Assembly: GCA_018401735.1 (NCBI GenBank)
Contig: JAGYKI010000001.1
Coordinates: 1 to 64,000, forward strand
DNA: 64,000 bases
Direction of reading: 5' to 3'
Source of the DNA: Schleiferiaceae bacterium
GTDB taxonomy: Bacteria > Bacteroidota > Bacteroidia > Flavobacteriales > Schleiferiaceae
A program made the translations under genes and the position numbers. A model generated the notes under the pieces. That model saw only the letters and a program-made list of their open reading frames with translations. It ran no database searches and had not been told where the DNA came from. This document shows, one piece after another, positions 45,137 to 53,993 of this stretch (position 1 is the first letter of the stretch; each line of letters begins with the position of its first letter).

Positions 45137-48100
45137 ATGAGAAAATTATACTCTATTATTTCTGTGCTTGGTGGCTTCGGTCTGCTTCAAGCGCAAAATA
45201 CCTTTGTAGTAGATCCCCAATTATCGCCTAATCAAAAAAGTATAGCTTTTTCCTATCAGGGTGATATTTGGATTATGGATGATGCCCAATCGGTGGCGCG
45301 TCGCCTCACCGTGCATGAAGCTTATGATGCTTCCCCATTTTTTAGTCCCGATGGGAAAAATATTGCCTTTAGTAGTAATCGCTACGGAAACAACGACATT
45401 TTTACCATACCTGTACAAGGTGGCAGTCCGCAACGGTTAAACTATCATTCAGCTGGCGATAATATTAGCGATTGGTCGAAAGAATGGGGTATTTTATTCG
45501 CATCTAACCGCGATTATAATCAGATCGAAAGAGATCGCGAAATTCATAGCATATCTCCGCAAGGGGGGAATCCGAAAAGAATATTAGATGCTTTAGGAGA
45601 AATGGCATCGGCTTCACCAGATGGTCGCTACATAGCTTTTGCCATTGGTACCTGCCGTATCAGCCGAGAAAATTATTCGGGCCCTGCCGATAATGATATA
45701 TGGCTTTACGATTCGAAAGAGAATACTTATCTCGCTTTAAGTGATAATACGGTGAATGACATATATCCGCATTGGGCTAGTTCGAAGGAGCTAGTTTATT
45801 TATCCAGTAAAGACGGTCGTTACAACCTCAAAAAGATTAATATTGAAACAAAAGAAGAAATTTGGTTAAGCGATTTTTCTAAAGAGGGTATCCATTATTT
45901 TTCCCTGGCCGGAGATAAATTGCTTTACGCTAAAGGTCCTAAAGTATACTTTGGAGAATTACAAAATCCTAGGGCGGCTAAAGAACTCAAAATTAACTTG
46001 GCTACTGATTATCGTTTTTACCCTACTGAAAGAGAAAGTTTTAGCAGTGGCATTGTGGATTTTAGTATTTCTCCATCAGGCGATTATGCCCTTATTGAAA
46101 TAAGAGGGGAGTTATTTGTTAAAAACTTGAATAAAGAAGAGACGCGTACAATCAACTTAAGTAAACATCCTTATTTCGACCGTGAAGCCATTCTTTTAAA
46201 TGATGAAATTGTTGTTTTTAGTAGCGATCGAGCAAATAATCAATATCAGTTTTACACGGCCAGTTCTCAGGAAGAATCGAAGCCTGAATTATTTAAATCG
46301 CTTCGTCATCAAGTAAAAGAAAATCTTAAAGCATCAGGAGACTTACGTGATTTAAACTTAGCCCCAAATGGTAAAAAGGTTTGTTATACTCTAGCGTCAC
46401 AAAAACTTATTGTTGCCGATATCTCGGAAAAAGGTGAAATATCCAATCCAAAAGTTTTGGTAGATGCTTGGTATGGTGCCGAGGGGGTGGCTTGGAGTCC
46501 GGATAGTCGATTTATTGCTTATAGTCATAGCGACTTGAACTTCAATACCGAAGTGTTTATCCAGTCTGTTGAGGGTGGTAAAGAAGTAAATATCAGTATG
46601 CATCCCGGTTCTGATTATGCTCCATTTTGGAGTGCCGATGGTTCTAAATTAGCTTTTATTTCGGATCGAAATAATGATGACGCCGATGTTTGGTTTGCTT
46701 GGTTAAATCGCGAAGATTGGCTGAAATCTGAAGAAGAACGAGAGCAAGGTTATTATTTTAGCGATAAACCGGAAGAGGAGAAAGAAAGTGAAGATGAGAA
46801 AAGCAATAAGAAGGATAAAAAGAAGGAAAAAGAGGTAGAACCAATAACTATCGATTTAGATAATATTCATCGTCGCTTACAGCAAGTGACCTCTTTTATA
46901 GGAAGTGAAGGAAATGTGCGTATATCCGAAGACGGTGAAACCTTCTATTTTACCCGTTACGATTACATCGCCAAGGGTTCTGATTTGTACAAAGTAAAAT
47001 ACGATGGCAGTGATCTGGAGCAAATCTCGAAAGGAGGCTCTAGTCCATCATCATTAAAATGGGATAAAGATTATAAAGGTTTTTATGGTTTATCGCGCGG
47101 TCAGTTGAAGCATATCAATGCGGAGTCGGGTAAGATTACCGCTTATCCGCATGAAGCTAAAATGACTTTGGATAAGCAGGAAGAAAGAAAGCAGGTATTT
47201 GATGAAGGCTGGCGTTTAATTAATCAGCGTTTTTACGATCCGAATTTCCACGGTGAAGATTGGGAAGCATTAAAAGATTATTACCGTCCTTGGGCCCTGT
47301 CCGCCAGTACCAATCAAGATTTTCAATTGGTTTACAATTTAATGTTGGGAAGACTAAATGCCTCCCATATGGGCCTCTACGGAAGTGGGGAAGAGGATGT
47401 ACAAAGAGAAAGAACGGGCCGCCTAGGGATTGAATTCGAGACCACTTCTAAAGGTTTAAAAGTTACCCGCCTTATTCCAAACTCACCGGCCGATAGAGCT
47501 AAAAATAATCTATTGCTGGGCGATGTTATTACTAGCATCAACGGAGAGCCAATAAGCGCTCAAAGTAATTTTTATGAAAATTTGGTTGAAACGGCAGGCG
47601 ACCCTTTAATTTTAGAGTTGGAGTCGACAGACGGCAAGAAGGAAATTGTAATTCGCCCAAGCAGCAGTGTGGAAGATGAATTATACGAAGAATGGGTGGC
47701 TGATCGTGCAAAATTGGTCGATGCATATTCAAATGGTCGTTTGGGTTATATTCATATAAAAGGAATGGATAAGCCTAGCTTTGAGCGTTTTGAACGTGAG
47801 CTTATGGCATCTGGATATGGCAAGGAAGGTATTGTTATCGATGTGCGTTATAACGGCGGTGGTTGGACTACCGACTATTTGATGGCGGTATTAAGTGTTC
47901 GTCAACATGCGTATACAATTCCGCGAGGAGCGGCTAGTAGTTTAGAAGATAATCAGAAGTTTAAAGATTTTTATCCATATAGCGAGAGATTACCTCTAGC
48001 CGCTTGGACAAAGCCTTCAATTGCATTATGTAACGAGAGTAGTTATTCCAATGCGGAAATTTTCAGTCATGCCTACAAGACATTAGGCATCGGAACTTTA

Positions 48101-48343
48101 GTGGGGCAGCCAACTTTTGGAGCCGTAATTTCAACAGGCGGATCTTCACTTTTAAACGGAGCATTTATTCGTTTACCCTTCCGTGCTTGGTACGTGAAAT
48201 CGACGGGAGAAAATATGGAAAATGGTCCAGCTGTGCCCGATATTTTGGTGGAGAATCATCCTGCTTCGAGAGCGAGAAATGAGGATGCTCAGTTGAAGGT
48301 GGCCACTGAAACCCTTTTGCAACAAATCGATAATAAACAATAA
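45137..48343 (+). CDS. Tricorn-type S41 protease (secreted)
   Basis: A 1068-residue protein with a signal peptide (cleavage near LLQAQ). The N-terminal half forms WD40/TolB-like propellers with repeated SPDGKNIAFSSNR, SPSGDYALIEI and WSPDSRFIAYSHSD units. A PDZ domain (about 750-830) has GRLGIEFETTSKGLKVTRL. The S41 domain ends with NESSYSNAEIF (966-976), whose serine at 971 is the likely nucleophile, and GGGWTTDYLMAVL. A K/E-rich insert sits at about 545-570. Such enzymes cut peptides; here in the periplasm or outside. Confidence 0.9.
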   Translation: MRKLYSIISVLGGFGLLQAQNTFVVDPQLSPNQKSIAFSYQGDIWIMDDAQSVARRLTVHEAYDASPFFSPDGKNIAFSSNRYGNNDIFTIPVQGGSPQRLNYHSAGDNISDWSKEWGILFASNRDYNQIERDREIHSISPQGGNPKRILDALGEMASASPDGRYIAFAIGTCRISRENYSGPADNDIWLYDSKENTYLALSDNTVNDIYPHWASSKELVYLSSKDGRYNLKKINIETKEEIWLSDFSKEGIHYFSLAGDKLLYAKGPKVYFGELQNPRAAKELKINLATDYRFYPTERESFSSGIVDFSISPSGDYALIEIRGELFVKNLNKEETRTINLSKHPYFDREAILLNDEIVVFSSDRANNQYQFYTASSQEESKPELFKSLRHQVKENLKASGDLRDLNLAPNGKKVCYTLASQKLIVADISEKGEISNPKVLVDAWYGAEGVAWSPDSRFIAYSHSDLNFNTEVFIQSVEGGKEVNISMHPGSDYAPFWSADGSKLAFISDRNNDDADVWFAWLNREDWLKSEEEREQGYYFSDKPEEEKESEDEKSNKKDKKKEKEVEPITIDLDNIHRRLQQVTSFIGSEGNVRISEDGETFYFTRYDYIAKGSDLYKVKYDGSDLEQISKGGSSPSSLKWDKDYKGFYGLSRGQLKHINAESGKITAYPHEAKMTLDKQEERKQVFDEGWRLINQRFYDPNFHGEDWEALKDYYRPWALSASTNQDFQLVYNLMLGRLNASHMGLYGSGEEDVQRERTGRLGIEFETTSKGLKVTRLIPNSPADRAKNNLLLGDVITSINGEPISAQSNFYENLVETAGDPLILELESTDGKKEIVIRPSSSVEDELYEEWVADRAKLVDAYSNGRLGYIHIKGMDKPSFERFERELMASGYGKEGIVIDVRYNGGGWTTDYLMAVLSVRQHAYTIPRGAASSLEDNQKFKDFYPYSERLPLAAWTKPSIALCNESSYSNAEIFSHAYKTLGIGTLVGQPTFGAVISTGGSSLLNGAFIRLPFRAWYVKSTGENMENGPAVPDILVENHPASRARNEDAQLKVATETLLQQIDNKQ

Positions 48344-48358
48344 ATAACAAGTGAATTC

Positions 48359-49537
48359 ATGAAGAAAATTCTTCTAAGCATAGCGGTATTAGCTAGTGTA
48401 AGCGCTTTCGCGCAAGATGATTTAATTAATAAAGTTAAGGATAATGGAGGCGAGAATAGCGAAGGCTATAATTTTGAGACGATAATTGATCTTGAAGCTA
48501 CGCCAGTTAAAAATCAGGGTAGAAGCGGCACTTGTTGGTCTTATGCAACTACTGGGTTTATTGAAAGCGAAATGCTACGCATGGGTAAAGACCCTGTGGA
48601 CATTTCAGAAATGTTTACTGTGCGAAATGTCTATTATGACAAAGCCTTAAAATATGTAAGGTTGCATGGTAATCTAAATTTTGCCCAAGGCGGGGCCTTG
48701 CCAGATGTGCTTCATGTTCTTAAAAATTATGGCGCTGTACCTCAGGCTGTTTATGAAGGTTTAAATTATGGAACGGATATCAATAATCACAGTGAGCTAG
48801 AGGCTATGCTTAAAGCCCAGCTCGATGAAGTTTTAAAAAACCGTAATGGCAAACTTTCTAATAATTGGAAAGAAGTTATTAATGCCACGCTTGACTCTTA
48901 CTTAGGAAAGTATCCTACTGAATTTATGTACGAAGGTAAAAAGTACACGCCTAGAAGTTTTGCCGACGAGGTAGTAGGCATTAATTCCGACGATTATGTG
49001 CAGCTCACCTCATTTAGTCATCATAAATTTTACGAAATGGCAATGATTCAAGTGCCTGACAATTGGTTGTGGGCCGATGCTTTAAATTTACCTATCGAGG
49101 AAATGATGGAGCAAATTGATTATAGCTTAGAAAAAGGATATACGATTGCATGGGCAACGGATGTAAGTGAGAAAGGATTTTCTTTAAAAAATGGTGTAGC
49201 AATAGTTCCTGCCTTGTCTTATGAGAAAATGACGAAGGAAGAGCGTGAGTCAATGTTTGATGGACCTAAGCCAGAGATGATGGCCAATCAGGAAATAAGA
49301 CAGGAAGCTTATGATAATTATGAAACTACCGATGATCATGGAATGCAGATTACGGGTATGGTAAAAGATCAAGCGGGTACTAAATATTACATTGTAAAAA
49401 ATAGCTGGGGCGATAGAGACAATGATTTCCGCAGTGGTTATATCAATGCTTCAGAGGCTTTCGTTAGGTATAAAACGATTTCGGTTTTAATGCATAAGGA
49501 CTCTTTGAAGAAAGAAGTAAAATCAAAGCTGAAATAG
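48359..49537 (+). CDS. Secreted C1 family cysteine peptidase (PepC/BlmH type)
   Basis: A 392-residue papain-fold peptidase with a signal peptide (MKKILLSIAVLASVSAFAQ). The oxyanion glutamine (Q53) and nucleophile C59 are in VKNQGRSGTCWSYA; the catalytic H327 is in DDHGMQ and N348 in VKNSWG. It resembles aminopeptidase C/bleomycin hydrolase, which trims peptides, but is exported. It follows the tricorn-type protease gene by 15 bases and may act on the same peptides. Confidence 0.92.
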   Translation: MKKILLSIAVLASVSAFAQDDLINKVKDNGGENSEGYNFETIIDLEATPVKNQGRSGTCWSYATTGFIESEMLRMGKDPVDISEMFTVRNVYYDKALKYVRLHGNLNFAQGGALPDVLHVLKNYGAVPQAVYEGLNYGTDINNHSELEAMLKAQLDEVLKNRNGKLSNNWKEVINATLDSYLGKYPTEFMYEGKKYTPRSFADEVVGINSDDYVQLTSFSHHKFYEMAMIQVPDNWLWADALNLPIEEMMEQIDYSLEKGYTIAWATDVSEKGFSLKNGVAIVPALSYEKMTKEERESMFDGPKPEMMANQEIRQEAYDNYETTDDHGMQITGMVKDQAGTKYYIVKNSWGDRDNDFRSGYINASEAFVRYKTISVLMHKDSLKKEVKSKLK

Positions 49538-49672
49538 AGGAATCATCTCCATGTGAGACATTAGTCTTATTTTGGGAACAAATTTAAGCATTCAAAATAG
49601 TTATTGCATTGATTATCAATGACTAAATTAGTTGGCTTAAGTTTGGGAATGGTAATAGAAAATTTTCAAAAA

Positions 49673-50095
49673 ATGCAAAAATTCATAGTATTAGGCTTTC
49701 TGGCGCTTAGTCTTTTTTCTTGCAAAAAGGACGATGGAGATGCGTCTGGCGCAATTGTTTCTAATCCCACCTCTTTCCAAGAAATTACTGTGGGGCCTAA
49801 CTTCAATTGGTCCACTCAAACAGAGTATAGCTTACAAGTGATTGCCATGAAAAACATGCCTTACACTCGTAACAACTATCTCAAAGTATTTGATCAAGAT
49901 AGCAATGTAGTTTTTCAGGCGCTGATTAGTACCCGAGATAATAAGGTATTAAATTTTAGGGCTGAAAGAGATTTGTCAAATGCCATTGTTTCATTTGGAT
50001 CTATTTCTAAGGAAGTGATCTTCACAAATAATAGGGGAGAATTTGATTTTATTCCTTTCGACGATCAGTCTGATGTTGAACCTGATACCGAGTAA
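49673..50095 (+). CDS. Small lipoprotein of unknown function
   Basis: A 140-residue lipoprotein from the ATG at 49673: MQKFIVLGFLALSLFSC with cysteine at 17, followed by KKDDGD. The frame opens at 49619, but the extra 18 residues would hide the signal. The mature part has WSTQTEYSLQVIAMKN and a beta pattern, no family recognised. It is 5 bases from the LruC gene, so the two are probably a unit. Confidence 0.7.
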   Translation: MQKFIVLGFLALSLFSCKKDDGDASGAIVSNPTSFQEITVGPNFNWSTQTEYSLQVIAMKNMPYTRNNYLKVFDQDSNVVFQALISTRDNKVLNFRAERDLSNAIVSFGSISKEVIFTNNRGEFDFIPFDDQSDVEPDTE

Positions 50096-50100
50096 TTACA

Positions 50101-51558
50101 ATGAAAAATTTACTAATTGCATTAGCCTTAACGGGATCTTTAAAAAGTAATGCGCAAACAGTTTTTACAGATTTTGAATCTACTGCTGGTAATCGCGGTG
50201 CCGAAACCTGTTGGGGTTTTGGAGGTTTTAGCTTAACTAATCGTGTAGACCGTGATCCTAGTGCTGGATATTGGGCGCAAAGTGGCTCGGTTAATGCCAA
50301 CTCAAATGCTTTTTGGCTTAAGTCTCCTTTTGTAGAAATGAGTAGTGGAAACATTACTTTTAAAACTAGAATTAACACTTTCGACGGTGCTAATCTGTAT
50401 AAAGTTTATATTGACTTTATCGAATATGATCCTAGCGATACTTGGGGAGAAGGTACTGTTATAACTGGCTCGGTTTATACATTATCAGAACCAACTAACC
50501 GTCCTCAAAATGTGAGTTTTGCAGTTCCTTCTGCTATTGCTTCAAGCAGCACTCCTTACAAGCTTTATCTTCGTTTTGAAAGCGTTAGTGGCAACCGTAA
50601 TCGCAGAATGTTGGTCGACGAGATTTCAATACCAGGCACCTTTGCCTCGGACCCATCTAACAATTGCAAGCCAAATGTGGCGGCAGCTGATTCTGATTTT
50701 GACGGTGTTGCAGATGATGTCGATTTATATCCCAATGATGCTAATGCAGTTTTCGATTATTATTTTCCAGCGGTAGACCCAAGTGCTACAGCGCCTCTTT
50801 ATGGCACTATTGCTTATGAAGATTTATGGCCAGCCAAAGGCGATTATGATTTTAATGACTTAGTTTTAGATCATTACACGCGCTTTACATTTAACGCCAG
50901 TTCTAAAGTAACCCGTGTGCAATTCAAATTTTCGGTACGTGCCTTAGGCGGTGATTTAATCCAAGGTTTCGGGGTACATTTTCCTGACATTGAGGCTGTT
51001 CGTGTAAACGCTGTAAGTGGAAACAGTCTAACAACAGGAACAATATCAACCGCCGCAAGTGGAGCTGAAAATGGACAAACCAAGGCTGTAATTATTGCCT
51101 GCGACGACGTCGAGCAAATTATTAACCGTGCCGGTGGTGCTTTTTTCAATACCTATTCAGCCAATCCTAAAGGAACATCTGATACCCTTACGGTAGATGT
51201 GAGCTTTACTACAGGAGTGGCCATTGAAGAAATTATGAATTTTTCCATTTTTGCATTCAAGCAAAGAAACCAAGAAATTCATAAGGTTAATATGCAGCCC
51301 ACGGACCTAGTCGATCTAAGCTTATTTGGTACGGATGATGACGCTAGCGATCCTGCTAGTGGGCAGTATTACAAAACGGCTAACAACCACCCTTGGGCTA
51401 TATTTGTAGGCGAGAGTTTTGATTACCCAGAGGAGAAAGTGGACATTGTAAAGGCTTATTTAAACTTTGCCAATTGGGCTCAAAGTAACGGAGCAAGCTC
51501 CACCAACTGGTACAAGGATGAATCGGGTAACCGCCAGCAAGCCAATATTTTCCAGTAA
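50101..51558 (+). CDS. LruC domain-containing secreted protein
   Basis: A 485-residue protein with a signal peptide ending near SNAQ. A jelly-roll-like N-terminal half (to about 185) precedes a calcium-binding-like DSDFDGVADDVDLYPNDANAVF segment (in parts) and the LruC domain (about 215-460) with YEDLWPAKGDYDFNDLVLDH and a C-terminal HPWAIFVGESFDYPEE. LruC proteins are found in Bacteroidota and Leptospira; the role is unknown. A terminator follows the stop. Confidence 0.87.
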   Translation: MKNLLIALALTGSLKSNAQTVFTDFESTAGNRGAETCWGFGGFSLTNRVDRDPSAGYWAQSGSVNANSNAFWLKSPFVEMSSGNITFKTRINTFDGANLYKVYIDFIEYDPSDTWGEGTVITGSVYTLSEPTNRPQNVSFAVPSAIASSSTPYKLYLRFESVSGNRNRRMLVDEISIPGTFASDPSNNCKPNVAAADSDFDGVADDVDLYPNDANAVFDYYFPAVDPSATAPLYGTIAYEDLWPAKGDYDFNDLVLDHYTRFTFNASSKVTRVQFKFSVRALGGDLIQGFGVHFPDIEAVRVNAVSGNSLTTGTISTAASGAENGQTKAVIIACDDVEQIINRAGGAFFNTYSANPKGTSDTLTVDVSFTTGVAIEEIMNFSIFAFKQRNQEIHKVNMQPTDLVDLSLFGTDDDASDPASGQYYKTANNHPWAIFVGESFDYPEEKVDIVKAYLNFANWAQSNGASSTNWYKDESGNRQQANIFQ

Positions 51559-51584
51559 AATATTTTGAAAAGGAATAAACGAAA

Positions 51585-51616
51585 AAGGCGACTAATTTTA
51601 GTCGCCTTCTTTGTTT
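51585..51616. terminator. Bidirectional terminator between LruC and hutG
   Basis: GGCGACTAA and TTAGTCGCC arms with a TT loop, A-rich on the left and T-rich on the right, between two convergent genes. Confidence 0.85.
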
Positions 51617-51639
51617 TGTATAATCGCAGAATCAGAACC

Positions 51640-52659
51640 TTATTCGCCGTAGGATTTTATAAAGTCGGTAATTAAATAGCAAATGGCTTTGCCCATCAAT
51701 TCCTTTTCTTGCTCCGATTGTGTTTGGTCGGGCGAGCCTTCCGCTAAATGAAAGTAATAAGGTTTCGACAAGGCAGCGGCCGTTTTAACTAAAAGTCGGG
51801 TTTGTCGCATACTTAAGCCGCTAGCATTATAAGCGCTAACCGGCATGCGTGTGATGCTATCTAAATCTAATTCCAATCCTATCTGCCCCGAGCCTAACCA
51901 ACGTAAGGCATCTTTAAAAAGGCGGTCTCTTTCGGCGGTGCTAAAGGTTAGTAACTCATCGAAACTCATATAATATAATTCGGCGCTACTGCGAAAAGTC
52001 TCCAAAGTTTGCTGATTATTATAGGATTCATGTAATGCGAAAACAGCATATCTTCCTAACAGGGCTTCGTTTTGGGCGTAGCTAAATCCATTGCCACTAT
52101 GTCGGCCTTCCAATGCTCGGAAGTCGGCGTGTGGATCAATATTTAAAACATCAATATTCTTCTCTTTAGCGGCGGCACAGCCTTTAATTATACCATAACT
52201 ATTATTGTGTCCGCCCCCAATAATAATAGGTACCTTATTAAGACTTACTATTGATTGTACTAAGGCACTAACCCGTAAATCGATTAAAGCAGTAAGCTCG
52301 CGTAGCTTATCTAAATCAGCTTCGATATTGGCATTAAGATTAACTGCATCTGCCATATATTCGGGAAAATCCAAATAGCCTAATAAGGCAAACTGCTTAG
52401 CTGATAAGAAGCGGTTTTCCTGAACATTAAGGAGAGCAGGTAAAACATAATCGAAACAATTTGCTGCACCGGGCTTACCGAAGTTTGCTCTAATGCCAAT
52501 ATCTTCCTTGATGGCTAGAACAACAAAGGGTGCTTCCAAAGTACTTAGCTCTTCTATGCTTTGAATACATTTAATTTCTTCGCCGATTTTTGTCTCCCCC
52601 TTGCGCATCTGCGTAAGCGCAAGTATTTCCTCTTTTTTAAAGTGAACCAGATTTTTCAT
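51640..52659 (-). CDS. hutG: Formimidoylglutamase-like, arginase fold
   Basis: A 339-residue arginase-family hydrolase. Metal-binding motifs are GGGHNNS (about 143-149), NIDPHADFRALEGRHSGNGFSY, and LELDLDSI. It probably converts N-formimidoyl-glutamate to glutamate in histidine breakdown, judged by its position directly after hutI (one base shared). Arginase-fold members with other substrates cannot be excluded by sequence alone. Confidence 0.83.
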   Translation of the reverse strand: MKNLVHFKKEEILALTQMRKGETKIGEEIKCIQSIEELSTLEAPFVVLAIKEDIGIRANFGKPGAANCFDYVLPALLNVQENRFLSAKQFALLGYLDFPEYMADAVNLNANIEADLDKLRELTALIDLRVSALVQSIVSLNKVPIIIGGGHNNSYGIIKGCAAAKEKNIDVLNIDPHADFRALEGRHSGNGFSYAQNEALLGRYAVFALHESYNNQQTLETFRSSAELYYMSFDELLTFSTAERDRLFKDALRWLGSGQIGLELDLDSITRMPVSAYNASGLSMRQTRLLVKTAAALSKPYYFHLAEGSPDQTQSEQEKELMGKAICYLITDFIKSYGE

Positions 52660-53894
52660 TATTGTATTTCTCCTTTAAGGATTACAGTTTCAATTAAATT
52701 GTGGCCAAAATGGTAGGGGATAGACTCGAGGGTATACCCTTGTTTTAAGATCATCAGGCTAGCTAATTTACCCACTTCAATACTTCCTAATTCAGCACTT
52801 AAACCCATGGCGCTCGCTCCATTTAAGGTAGAAGCCGTGAAGGCTTCCGCAGCCGATATTTTCATTTTTACACAAGCTAAAGAAAGTACGCTATTCATAT
52901 TGCCATTTGGGGAAGAGCCCGGATTGAAGTCAGTTGCTAAGGCAATAATGGCATTTTTTGCAATTAACTCTTTAGCCGGCGCATAAGGGATTTCTAAAAA
53001 GTGGCTGCAACCCGGTAGCAAGCAAGCGATGGTATTGCTTTCGCAGATGCTTTCAATATCCGCTTCCGTCATTACTTCCAAATGATCTAAGGATAATGCT
53101 CCTCGATTAACCATGGCGGGAACTGCGCCCAAGCTGTTAAACTGGTTAACATGTACTTTGGCTTCCAAGCCGTATTCTTTACCGGCAGAAATAATGCGCA
53201 AGCTTTCTTCGAGGCTAAAATAGTTTTCTTCACAAAATACATCAATATAGTCGGCTAAATTTTCGGCCGCGATGGCGGGAAGCATATCATTAATAAGCAA
53301 AGAGAGATAGCCTTCTTTATCATTTTTAAACTCCGGTGGTAGGGCATGGGCTCCTAAAAAAGTGGTTTTTATTTCCACTTTACTTTCTTTAGCTAGGCGC
53401 CTTGCTACCCTTAAAATTTTTAGTTCCGACTCCATATCCAAGCCGTAACCACTTTTTATTTCAATGGCGCCAGTGCCCATTTGGATTAATTCAGCCAATC
53501 TTTTTTGCGCATCTGCAAAAAGCGCCTCCTCGCTGTAAGCGCGTAATTTTTTTGCCGAATTAATAATGCCCCCACCGCGGGCGGCAATTTCTTCGTAGCT
53601 CAAGCCAGCAAGGCGCATCGCGAATTCATCTTGACGATTGCTTGCGTAAACGAGATGGCTATGGCTATCTACATAAGTAGGCATAAGAGTGGCACCTTGC
53701 ACATCGATACTGTTAGTAGACGTAGGAGGTGCTGAGTTTTCGGCGCCGATTTCTTGGATACGTCCATTTTTAATAGTTAGCCAACAGTTTCTAAGAATAG
53801 GAAAATCAGCCATTTCAGAACCGCGTTTATAGGGGCGGCCCTGGTTTTCGACTTGAATAAGTTGACCAATATTCTTAAGGAGGAGTAGTGACAT
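52659..53894 (-). CDS. hutI: Imidazolonepropionase
   Basis: A 411-residue amidohydrolase that opens imidazolone propionate in histidine breakdown. The metal ligands H78 and H80 are in VDSHSH; GTGAIEIKSGYGLD, HVNQFNSLGA, DHLEVM and ALATDFNPGSSPNGN match the family. Divergent from the 690-residue envelope protein; no clear consensus -7 box is seen, though a near match (TATCTTCG) lies upstream. Confidence 0.93.
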   Translation of the reverse strand: MSLLLLKNIGQLIQVENQGRPYKRGSEMADFPILRNCWLTIKNGRIQEIGAENSAPPTSTNSIDVQGATLMPTYVDSHSHLVYASNRQDEFAMRLAGLSYEEIAARGGGIINSAKKLRAYSEEALFADAQKRLAELIQMGTGAIEIKSGYGLDMESELKILRVARRLAKESKVEIKTTFLGAHALPPEFKNDKEGYLSLLINDMLPAIAAENLADYIDVFCEENYFSLEESLRIISAGKEYGLEAKVHVNQFNSLGAVPAMVNRGALSLDHLEVMTEADIESICESNTIACLLPGCSHFLEIPYAPAKELIAKNAIIALATDFNPGSSPNGNMNSVLSLACVKMKISAAEAFTASTLNGASAMGLSAELGSIEVGKLASLMILKQGYTLESIPYHFGHNLIETVILKGEIQ

Positions 53895-53993
53895 TATTTG
53901 AAATTTGCCACGAAGATAGAACTTGACAAGGAAGGCTTTAAAACAATTTCCTAATTGTTGGCATTTTGTACCTTGCTGCCAAAGTTTTGACTC

